Source of the DNA: CAZWUZ01 sp964637655 [NCBI: uncultured bacterium]
Lineage (GTDB): Bacteria > DAOPZR01
Direction: 5' to 3'
DNA length: 9,174 bases
Assembly: GCA_964637655.1 (NCBI GenBank)
Contig: CAZWUZ010000155.1
Location: 1 to 9,174 of the forward strand
This document shows positions 1-6,034 of this stretch, piece after piece. A program made the position numbers and the translations under genes. The notes below the pieces were generated by a model. It searched no databases and was not told the DNA's origin. It saw nothing but the letters and a program-made list of their open reading frames with translations. Numbering within the stretch: the stretch's first letter is position 1; each line of letters starts with the position of its first letter.

Positions 1-2
1 AA

Positions 3-48
3 GTGGGTCACTTTGAAGTGCCCACGGGTGGGTCACTTTCAACTGCCC
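3..48. repeat. Pair of 21-bp direct repeats, probable end of an IS21-type insertion sequence
   Basis: Two copies of a 21-bp unit occupy 3-23 and 28-48. Both begin GTGGGTCACTTT and end in CCC; they differ at only two of 21 positions and have a 25-bp period. Tandem subterminal repeats opening with GTGGGTCA are a familiar layout at the ends of IS21-family elements (established knowledge of the family). The second copy is followed by TTTGACA, so the element may end near 55 with the usual CA. No istA/istB coding sequence is inside the window; the body would lie to the left. The minus-strand HEAT reading frame runs uninterrupted into the repeats, which suggests the element inserted into or next to that gene. 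The family assignment is inferred from the repeats alone. Confidence 0.5.
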
Positions 49-50
49 TT

Positions 51-357
51 TGACAGTCCTATCGCCATGGGAAAGACTGGTGAATTCCATTAGTTTAGCC
101 CGGAGATAGGACAAACAGGAGCTGTCGCCGATTTTCGCCAATGCATACGCCGCTGTTATTTTCACCCGCACCGGTTCGTTCTCGGCATTCAGCAGTTCGC
201 GAATTACCGGAATGATTTGCGGTTCCCCAGTGCTTGCCATGGTCTGGATATATAAGGGCTTTAATGGCCGGCTTGATTCCAATCCCAACTGGTCAATTAG
301 ATACGGGACGACATCCGCTCCAGACATCACCGATAATGCATTTAAAGCATGACGGCA
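51..357 (-). pseudogene. HEAT-repeat protein fragment, truncated at both ends
   Basis: The minus strand is open from about 357 down to the left edge, in a frame with no start codon at a sensible place. The translation shows about three HEAT-like helical repeats. The first contains RHALNALSVMSGADVVPYLI, the second RPLKPLYIQTMASTGEPQII, and the third VRVKITAAYALAKIGDSSCL followed by SYLRAKL. The Arg/Ala/Leu spacing and the turn pattern (G-x-x-x-x-x-P-x-L) match HEAT/PBS-lyase-like repeats, which act as protein-binding scaffolds. At its 3' side the frame enters the IS21-type repeats at about 50 and reads through without its own stop. At its 5' side similarity ends near 350-357, where base composition turns sharply G+C-richer. 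Codon use is more A/T-tolerant than downstream genes. It is most likely the remnant of a larger gene; no function beyond a scaffold can be given. Confidence 0.6.
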
Positions 358-716
358 GGGATTGCCACAGTGACGAACATGACCGGCGCTGGGACAAGCC
401 GCCGGCGCATGATGACCGGTACGACTGCGACCGGCGCGACGATCGCGATGACCGGCGTGATGTCCGTTCCGGCCCGGCCTGTGAGCGGCATGACCAGCCG
501 GCCGGACATGTGGACAACCGCATGGGCCATGACAATCGCAACACGCCGGACCGCAACCAGCATGCCGGTTCCGCCGCACCCGCCGGCAACGGCGGGCGGG
601 TTCACGACGACAATGGCCACGGCAACGACCCTGGGCACACCGATCCGAGCAATCCCGGCCGGGGCAACGGCAACCACGGCACGCAGCCGGGCGGCAACGG
701 CCGCGGGAACAGGTAA
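336..716 (+). CDS. His/Asp/Arg- and Gly/Asn-rich low-complexity protein, probably lacking its true N-terminus
   Basis: This frame is open from well upstream and stops with TAA at 714-716, only 15 nt before a strong intrinsic terminator, which supports a real gene end on this strand. The product has two low-complexity halves. The first is charged and rich in His, Asp and Arg (for example HDRRWDKPPAHDDRYD); the second is rich in Gly, Asn, His and Pro (for example GNGNHGTQPGGNGRGNR). Codon third positions are mostly G or C. The ATG at 336 has no Shine-Dalgarno site and no signal peptide, and the 5' part overlaps the HEAT fragment on the other strand, so the given start is arbitrary. Such tails occur in secreted or periplasmic proteins, some metal-binding, but this one matches no family I can name. 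The likeliest reading is the C-terminal remainder of a gene whose 5' end was lost at a junction near 340-360. Confidence 0.4.
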   Translation: MHLKHDGRDCHSDEHDRRWDKPPAHDDRYDCDRRDDRDDRRDVRSGPACERHDQPAGHVDNRMGHDNRNTPDRNQHAGSAAPAGNGGRVHDDNGHGNDPGHTDPSNPGRGNGNHGTQPGGNGRGNR

Positions 717-731
717 GCAAGTTCAGAGGGG

Positions 732-765
732 CAGCGGCGACGGGATAACCGTCGCCGCTGTTTTT
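732..765 (+). terminator. Rho-independent terminator
   Basis: A perfect 12-bp G+C-rich stem (CAGCGGCGACGG at 732-743 pairing with 749-760) closes a 5-nt loop (GATAA) and is followed directly by five T residues at 761-765. It sits 15 nt after the stop of the low-complexity gene on the same strand and insulates the operon that starts at 862. On the minus strand no comparable T-run follows the stem, so it acts mainly on plus-strand transcription. Confidence 0.88.
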
Positions 766-812
766 ATGTATGCCGGTTGGCACCCGCTGGCAAACTGATT
801 CTCGCGCGGTAC

Positions 813-841
813 TTGCCCCGGGAAATGGATTAGGTTACACT
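813..841 (+). promoter_or_regulatory. Possible sigma70-type promoter for the plus-strand operon
   Basis: TTGCCC at 813-818 and TACACT at 836-841 are separated by 17 nt; each matches the -35 and -10 consensus at four of six positions. Initiation about 7 nt downstream would give a leader of roughly a dozen bases before the GGAGG at 851-855. The position between the terminator and the first gene is right, but the match is modest and could be chance in a sequence of this length. Confidence 0.35.
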
Positions 842-861
842 CGGTTTCGCGGAGGAACACC

Positions 862-2394
862 ATGGTTGCCGAAAGGTGTGATGTCGACGGCGTTGCCTTA
901 ACATTGATTTTGCCTGCCCAGTTGCAATTCAAGTCGGTTGCGGTGGGGTTCGTGTGCAATTCCGCTGCCGCCATGGGTTTTACCCGGCATGAAATTGAAC
1001 AGATCGAGTTAGCGGTGGACGAGGCGCTTACGAATGTCGCGGAGCATGCGCTGGCGGATACGCCGGATGCCGGATACACGTTGACCTGTCGCGATACCGG
1101 AACGGGCATAGCCGTTGTTATCGATGAAAAGGGCCTGCCCTTCGACCCTGAAGCGGTTCCCGTCTACGATCCGCAGCGCGCGGCGGTTGAACCGGAGCAG
1201 GCAGGATTGGGCCTGCACCTGATGCGGCGGATGATGGACCAGGTTGAATTTCGCAATCTCGGGCGGGACGGCAAGCAGACCATCCTGACCAGGCACCTCG
1301 CAACCAAACGCATAGATAATCTGCTGGCGGCGGCAACCGGGACGCCGGCGCTGCCGGTCCCGGCGACTCCGACCGGAACCTGGCGCATCCGGGAATTTGC
1401 CCCGCGCGACGCCCTGGGGATTGCCCGCTCGGCCTATCGCACTTATGGCTACACCTACGAACCGTTCATTTACTACCCGGAACAGATCACGGCGATGAAT
1501 GCGCGCGGGGAATTGCTCTCGCTGGTGGCGGTGAACGAAGAGGATGAAGTAGTGGGCCATATCGCGCTGAAATTTCGTCCGGATATGCCCGCACTGGCCG
1601 AGGTGGGGGTCGGGTTGGTGATCCCGGAATATCGCAACCGCAGGATATTCGACCGGTTGCTGGAACAGATTCATGCGCGGGCCGTGGCGCGCGGTCTGAC
1701 CGGCCTGTTTTCCCGGCCGGTGACCAGCCATGCGGTATCGCAAAAATTTGTGGAGAAGTTCCTGCATCAGGTCCCGGTCGGTATCCTGCTGGGGATCTTT
1801 CCCGACGACGTGGAATTCAAAAAAATGACCGGCAAGGTGCGGCAGAAGGAAAGCGCCATAATCTACTACGGAATGTTGCGGGCAGCTCCGGCGCGCACGG
1901 TATTCCTGCCGCCCGGCTGCCGCGACCGGGTGCTGGCGGTCTTTTCCTCGCTTAATATCCCGGTGATCACGGGTGCGGTGGACGGCGCGGCGGCAGCGGG
2001 CGAGACGGAATTGCACAGCAGCACCTGCGAGGTGCTTAACGTGGCGGAATTGCGCGTGCCGGTGCTTGGCGTTAATGTACTGGCGGAAATCGACCGCGTC
2101 CGACGCGAATTATGTTTGCGGCATATAGACGTTATCTACCTTTATCTTGACCTGGAAGACCCGCTGGCCGCCGCGGTGGGTGAGGCGTGCTGTCGCGCCG
2201 GTTTCCTTTTCGCCGGGTTGCTGCCTTTCGCCGGCTGCGGCCGCCATACGCTCATCCTGCAATATCTCAATAATCTCGCCATCGATTACGCGGCGATCAG
2301 GCCGTTTTCGCCGGTGGCGCGCGATCTGCTGTCGTATGTGCACAGCACCGGCGCGCCTGACGGCCATGGAGACGCAAATGCCTCAGCAGTATGA
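862..2394 (+). CDS. Three-domain regulator/enzyme: anti-sigma-type GHKL ATPase fused to a GNAT domain and a C-terminal domain
   Basis: The 510-aa product starts at an ATG placed 6 nt after GGAGG (851-855). Residues about 10-145 form an RsbW/SpoIIAB-like GHKL ATPase: an N-box helix with E54 and N58 (VDEALTNVAEHA), a G1-type D-x-x-G at D88-G91 followed by PFD, and a G2-type glycine pair (AGLGLHLM, G115 and G117). A linker rich in Ala, Thr and Pro (155-172) leads to a GNAT acetyltransferase-like domain (about 173-330), with the beta4 strand and loop at 248-263 and a VTSHAVSQKF helix at 287-296. The acetyl-CoA loop reads RNRRIF (258-263) where R-x-x-G-x-G/A is usual, so catalytic competence is doubtful. 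Residues about 345-500 form a third alpha/beta domain with GFLFAGLLPF and LILQYLNNLAIDY, perhaps a second, degenerate GNAT fold. In known partner switches such ATPases bind or phosphorylate STAS proteins; a STAS gene lies at the window's other end. It overlaps the next gene by 17 nt. Confidence 0.8.
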   Translation: MVAERCDVDGVALTLILPAQLQFKSVAVGFVCNSAAAMGFTRHEIEQIELAVDEALTNVAEHALADTPDAGYTLTCRDTGTGIAVVIDEKGLPFDPEAVPVYDPQRAAVEPEQAGLGLHLMRRMMDQVEFRNLGRDGKQTILTRHLATKRIDNLLAAATGTPALPVPATPTGTWRIREFAPRDALGIARSAYRTYGYTYEPFIYYPEQITAMNARGELLSLVAVNEEDEVVGHIALKFRPDMPALAEVGVGLVIPEYRNRRIFDRLLEQIHARAVARGLTGLFSRPVTSHAVSQKFVEKFLHQVPVGILLGIFPDDVEFKKMTGKVRQKESAIIYYGMLRAAPARTVFLPPGCRDRVLAVFSSLNIPVITGAVDGAAAAGETELHSSTCEVLNVAELRVPVLGVNVLAEIDRVRRELCLRHIDVIYLYLDLEDPLAAAVGEACCRAGFLFAGLLPFAGCGRHTLILQYLNNLAIDYAAIRPFSPVARDLLSYVHSTGAPDGHGDANASAV

Positions 2395-3205
2395 ACAGGT
2401 GTATCAGCGCAATATCGGGCTCTTTACCGCCGACCAACAGGAGAAGCTGCGCCGGGCGAAGGTGACGGTGGCCGGAGTCGGCGGGGTGGGCGGGTATCAG
2501 GCAGTGGCGCTGGCGCGGCAGGGGATTGGCGAACTGGCGATTATCGATCCCGGCGTCTTCGATCCGCCGGACATGAACCGCCAGTACGGCGCCATGGCCT
2601 CGACAATCGGCCGTAACAAGGCGGAAGTGACTGCCGAATTGCTGCGCGACATCAACCCGCATATGCGGGTGCGGGTGGTGGCGCGCTGCATCGATGACGT
2701 GGAGGAAATGCGCGCGTTCATGGTCGGGTCGGCGCTGGTCGTTGACGCCATCGACTATGCGGGATTCAATCACAAGCAGCTGTTCCATCAGTGCGCCCGC
2801 GAACAGGGAATGCCCATCCTGTCGGGACCCATTCCCGGCTTTGGTGCCACCCTGATGGTCTTTGCACCGCACGGGATGACGGTTGAGGAATTCTATTCAG
2901 CCCCGGCCGAGCGCGCTGCCTGGCCGGGCCATATGCTGCCGATCGATCGCCTGCTGCCCGCTTCGCTTATTCCGCCCCCGCTGGCGGCGTTCGCGGCCGG
3001 GGAAGCGCCATATCTGACCAGTAACGGCGCGGCGGCGCAATTGGCCGGTGGTCTGATCGGTTTGGAAGCGGCGCTGATGATTGCCGGGCTGCGCACGCTG
3101 GCGGAGCAGGTGGTGGTGCCCGAAGTCTTGTACCTCGATGCGGTGCATTATGCCTGCATTCGCTTCAACCCCCTGACCCGCACGGAGGTGTCGCATGCGC
3201 GATAA
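2378..3205 (+). CDS. ThiF/MoeB-family E1-like adenylyltransferase
   Basis: The 275-aa product has the Rossmann-like ATP-binding core of the E1 family. It shows a glycine-rich loop G33-V-G-G-V-G38, the acidic strand end D57 (LAIIDPG), the Arg of DMNRQ (R68), K81 in GRNKAEV, and the VVDAID strand (D123, D126), followed by PILSGPIPGFG. These match the adenylation residues of MoeB/ThiF, which activate a carboxyl terminus or carboxylate as an acyl-adenylate. The two CxxC zinc pairs of MoeB/ThiF are absent and there is no obvious catalytic Cys after the adenylation core, so it probably only adenylates or dehydrates. ATG 2378 was chosen because GGAG (2368-2371) lies 6 nt upstream; ATG 2366, four codons earlier, lacks such a site. 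The start lies inside the 3' end of the upstream gene and the 3' end overlaps the next gene by 11 nt, implying coupled translation. No ubiquitin-like partner or precursor peptide ending in Gly-Gly is visible. Confidence 0.85.
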   Translation: MPQQYEQVYQRNIGLFTADQQEKLRRAKVTVAGVGGVGGYQAVALARQGIGELAIIDPGVFDPPDMNRQYGAMASTIGRNKAEVTAELLRDINPHMRVRVVARCIDDVEEMRAFMVGSALVVDAIDYAGFNHKQLFHQCAREQGMPILSGPIPGFGATLMVFAPHGMTVEEFYSAPAERAAWPGHMLPIDRLLPASLIPPPLAAFAAGEAPYLTSNGAAAQLAGGLIGLEAALMIAGLRTLAEQVVVPEVLYLDAVHYACIRFNPLTRTEVSHAR

Positions 3206-4589
3206 AGTTGCTGAACGGGTGGCGCTGCTGACGGATGCCGGCAGTTTCACGGAATTCGTTCCGGCCAGTCCGGCGGGCTGGGTGACTGGTACAGCTAAGG
3301 TTAATGGCCGCCGGGTTTATCTTGCCCTGATCGATCCGGAAACGGTGCCGGCCAATGGGTTTGCCAGTCACTTGCATATGCTCGAGCTGCTGGACCGGGT
3401 GCGCACCGCTCCGGCGCCCGTGATCACGGTGTTCGATACGCCGGCCCAGCATCAGCGGGCAGATCGCAGCCCGATCCCGCAGGAACCGCAGCGCCTGCTC
3501 GCGGATAAGCGCGGGGTGGGGCGCTGGTATGTGCTGCAGGCGCGGCTGTCGGGCAAGGTGCCGCAAATCGCCGTCGTTTGCAGTCGCATGGGCGCGGCTC
3601 TGACCTTTCCCATTGCGCTTTGCGATGCCGCGGTGTTCACGGTCGGCTCCGGCATGAGCGTGGGCCGGCCGGATGTGGTGGAGAAAATGCTGCGGGAAGC
3701 GGTTGACTACGGGCAGTTGGGCGGCGGACAGATGCACTGCGCCGTGTCGGGCTCGGCCGATCTGGCGGAAGTGACGGAAGCGGCGGCGTTCGCCTGGGTG
3801 AAACGCTACCTCGCGTATTTCCCCGTTGCGTCCGGCGGCGCACTCCCGACGCTGGCGGCGGCGCCGCCTGATGCCGCCGCCAAGCCGCTGGCGACGCTTG
3901 TGCCCAAGGACCCCAATTGGGGCTTTGCCATGGTCGATCTGATCCGCGCGGTGGTTGACGGCGATTCGCTCTGCCAGTTGCGGGAGGGGTACGCCGGCGA
4001 ACTGATCACCGGCCTCGCCGCGGTCGAAGGCCGCGTCTGCGGGATTATCGCCAACAACACTATGCTGCGCGGCGGCCTGTTCTTTCCGGAGTCATCGCGC
4101 AAGGCGGCTCGTTTCGTTTCGCTTTGCGATGCGTTTGGTATCCCCCTGGTTTTTCTCGCTGATTCGGCCGGGTTCATGGTCGGTAAGCAGGTCGAGCAGG
4201 GCGGGAGCATTCGCGCCGCGGCGCAGCTCTTTGCGGAGCTGGCCAATGCCGTGGTGCCAAAGCTGTCGATTGCCGTGCGTCGCGATTATACCGCGGGCGT
4301 GTACGCGATGGCCGGACCCGGGTTCGAGCCCGACCGCTTTCTCGCCCTGCCGACCGCGGTCATCTCGATTTACGGCAAGCTGGTGGCGGAAAAACTGGAC
4401 GCCACGGACCGGGAACAGCAGAGTCGTGATGAGATGCTGGCGGGCGCGGCCAATCCCGAATTGCTGGCGCAGCAGGGCCTGGTCGATGCGGTTATTCAGC
4501 CGGACGATTTGCGCCCGGCCATCAGCGATTTTCTCGCCCGGGCGGCGGGCCGGGGGTCGGCTTCCGGCCGGCCGCTGCTGCTGGGATAG
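3195..4589 (+). CDS. Acyl-CoA carboxylase-type carboxyltransferase (beta subunit family)
   Basis: The 464-aa protein carries both halves of the carboxyltransferase (crotonase-like) fold. The N-half (about 1-215) contains CSRMGAALTFPIALCD (129-144), then the stretch ending in SVGRPDVV (155-162), and DYGQLGGGQMHCAVSG (171-186), corresponding to the acyl-CoA-binding half of PccB/MmdA/MccB enzymes. The C-half (about 225-450) contains GYAGELITGLAAVEGR (265-280), RGGLFFPESSRKAARF (292-307), the IPLVFLADSAGFMVG strand (316-330) and RRDYTAGVYAMAG (362-374). Family members transfer CO2 between carboxybiotin and an acyl-CoA and are usually about 500-540 aa, so this one is short. The C-half oxyanion loop reads Y-T-A-G where Y-G-G-A or Y-G-A-G is common. 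No biotin carboxylase or biotin carrier gene is nearby; partners may be encoded elsewhere or the reaction may differ. The ATG lies 5 nt after GGAGGT (3184-3189) and inside the end of the E1-like gene. Confidence 0.87.
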   Translation: MRDKVAERVALLTDAGSFTEFVPASPAGWVTGTAKVNGRRVYLALIDPETVPANGFASHLHMLELLDRVRTAPAPVITVFDTPAQHQRADRSPIPQEPQRLLADKRGVGRWYVLQARLSGKVPQIAVVCSRMGAALTFPIALCDAAVFTVGSGMSVGRPDVVEKMLREAVDYGQLGGGQMHCAVSGSADLAEVTEAAAFAWVKRYLAYFPVASGGALPTLAAAPPDAAAKPLATLVPKDPNWGFAMVDLIRAVVDGDSLCQLREGYAGELITGLAAVEGRVCGIIANNTMLRGGLFFPESSRKAARFVSLCDAFGIPLVFLADSAGFMVGKQVEQGGSIRAAAQLFAELANAVVPKLSIAVRRDYTAGVYAMAGPGFEPDRFLALPTAVISIYGKLVAEKLDATDREQQSRDEMLAGAANPELLAQQGLVDAVIQPDDLRPAISDFLARAAGRGSASGRPLLLG

Positions 4590-4602
4590 CAGCGATTAAC
4601 AT

Positions 4603-4607
4603 GGAGG
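4603..4607 (+). promoter_or_regulatory. Ribosome binding site deciding the PP-loop ATPase start
   Basis: GGAGG ends 5 nt before the ATG at 4613 and overlaps the earlier in-frame ATG at 4601, which has no Shine-Dalgarno sequence of its own. This favours the 473-aa form over the 477-aa form. Confidence 0.7.
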
Positions 4608-4612
4608 AGAGC

Positions 4613-6034
4613 ATGCGTCCGGTGCTGCAATATCGCTGGCGGATCGAGTTGCTGATGGACCGGCCGGCGGCGGTCTATTACGGTCTGCGCAATTACCCGG
4701 GCAACCAGCGCCAGGTGCTGACGGTCAGTGCGCCGCTGGCGAAGATACTGGCGGCGCTCGATGGTAAGCGGCCGCTGGCTGAACTGGCGCTCGCCCCGGA
4801 GCTGGCACCGGAGCTGCGGACGCTGATCGCCGAGGGGGTGGTGGTGGACGCGGCCGCGCGCCGCATGGCGTCGACCCGGGACCGGCACCGTACCTGTGTG
4901 GCCTGCATCAATAACGACTATGTCATACCCGGTCTGGAATTCGACGCCGCGGGGGTCTGTGCTTTCTGCCAGTGTTACCGTCAGGCCGATCCGGCCCGGC
5001 GTTCGACCCTGCACACGGTTACCGAAGAGGAATTGCTGGCGACGGTGCACGCCCGGCCGGGCGTGCGGTTCGATGTGCTGGTGTTCTATACCGGCGGCAA
5101 GGACTCGTCGTTCCAACTGTGGTATCTGGCGAAGCGGCTGAAATTGCGCGTGCTGGCGGCGTTCTGGGACATGCCCTACACGCATCAGACGGCGCGCGAC
5201 AATATCCGCCGCGCCCGCGCCTGCCTGCCGGAAGTCGAATTTATCGAGTGGACGATTGCCTGGGACACTGTGCGCACGGCGATGCGCGACCAACTGCGGC
5301 AGTTCGGCTGGCCGTGCCTGTGCCCGAGCGCGGCGTTTCCGCTGTTCTATCCGCTCGCGTTTCGCGAACGGATCCCTTTCGTGCTGTTCGGCATGGAGGA
5401 CGCGCAGGCGGCGGTGATGGACTATGTGTTCGCCCGCCCGGCGCCGGCGGGCCAGCTGCCGCCGCCGCGCGCGCAGACGCTTGATTTTCTCAAGGTGCGC
5501 GCCCTGCCGCGCCCGCTGCGGCCGCCGGTGACCTGGGAGGCCGATCTCGCCAATTATCATGCGTCGGTGCGCAATGTCCTGGCGCCGGTATACAACGATT
5601 TGGTGGACATCGTCCGCCGCGCTGAAACCGACCCGGCGCTGCCGATCCCGCTGGTCAAGCGGCTGTGCACCGACAAGAACTACGGGACCTGGTCCGAGGT
5701 GTTTCAGGTGCTGCAGCGTGAGCTCGACTGGCGGATGCCGCCGCAGGAGAGCATGCTGCATACCAGCTGCCGCATCGAGGCGGTCAAGGATTACTGCCAG
5801 TTCCGCCGTTTTCAGGCGATGCGCACGGTGTTTTTCCCGCAGTCGCTGGTGGAGATCAGCGCGGCCGTTCATTTTGGCCTGCTGACCCGTGCCGAAGCGC
5901 TGCGCCAGTCGCGCGAATTGGGCTATCTGGCGCCGCCGCCGGTGCTGGCGGAACTGCAGCGCGATCTGCAAATCAGCGAAGAAGATATCCGCACCAGCCG
6001 CGACGAACTCGCCTGCGTGCTGGGCGACAGTTAA
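4613..6034 (+). CDS. PP-loop ATPase resembling N-acetyl sugar amidotransferase, with a possible PqqD-like N-terminal domain
   Basis: The 473-aa product has a central region typical of WbpG/PseA/LegG-type amidotransferases. A four-Cys motif, C95-x-x-C98 and C116-x-x-C119 (with FDAAGVCAFC between the conserved I.FD and GVC), precedes a PP-loop TGGKDSS at 160-166, where SGGxDS is usual. Such enzymes adenylate a carbonyl, amide or tRNA substrate so that ammonia or sulfur can replace oxygen. Residues about 1-80 resemble a small PqqD-like/winged-helix domain (PLAKILAALDGKRPLAELA, then LRTLIAEGVVVD); this is a pattern-level guess. The C-terminal third has additional Cys residues (C245, C247, C386, C395) and helices, longer than the 370-400 aa usual for the family. 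ATG 4613 is preferred over ATG 4601 because GGAGG (4603-4607) ends 5 nt before it. It follows the carboxyltransferase by 23 nt, so it is very likely cotranscribed. Its TAA overlaps the stop of the opposing MFS gene. No glutaminase (HisH-like) partner is visible. Confidence 0.8.
   Translation: MRPVLQYRWRIELLMDRPAAVYYGLRNYPGNQRQVLTVSAPLAKILAALDGKRPLAELALAPELAPELRTLIAEGVVVDAAARRMASTRDRHRTCVACINNDYVIPGLEFDAAGVCAFCQCYRQADPARRSTLHTVTEEELLATVHARPGVRFDVLVFYTGGKDSSFQLWYLAKRLKLRVLAAFWDMPYTHQTARDNIRRARACLPEVEFIEWTIAWDTVRTAMRDQLRQFGWPCLCPSAAFPLFYPLAFRERIPFVLFGMEDAQAAVMDYVFARPAPAGQLPPPRAQTLDFLKVRALPRPLRPPVTWEADLANYHASVRNVLAPVYNDLVDIVRRAETDPALPIPLVKRLCTDKNYGTWSEVFQVLQRELDWRMPPQESMLHTSCRIEAVKDYCQFRRFQAMRTVFFPQSLVEISAAVHFGLLTRAEALRQSRELGYLAPPPVLAELQRDLQISEEDIRTSRDELACVLGDS

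Noticed and set aside
400-480. Short recurring GACCGG and GATGACCGG units suggestive of a tandem repeat
   Set aside because: Spacing is irregular, and the repeats follow from the Asp/Arg-rich codons of the low-complexity protein.
777-792. A sigma54-like TTGGCAC...GC element upstream of the operon
   Set aside because: The GG and GC pairs are 9 nt apart instead of 10 and the -12 half lacks TTGC, so it is not a credible -24/-12 promoter.
349-798. A 149-codon plus-strand frame rich in Thr, Ala and Met
   Set aside because: It reads through the perfect terminator hairpin at 732-765 and overlaps the better-supported frame that stops just before it.
1009-2016. A 335-codon open frame on the minus strand opposite the GHKL-GNAT gene
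   Set aside because: It shows no recognisable motif, is Arg- and Gln-rich, and lies opposite a gene with clear domains and a good ribosome site.
2147-2377. Upstream extension of the E1-like frame, giving a longer N-terminus
   Set aside because: This stretch encodes the C-terminus of the GHKL-GNAT protein in another frame, its translation is Arg/Ser-rich and unlike the family, and a good ribosome site marks the start at 2378.
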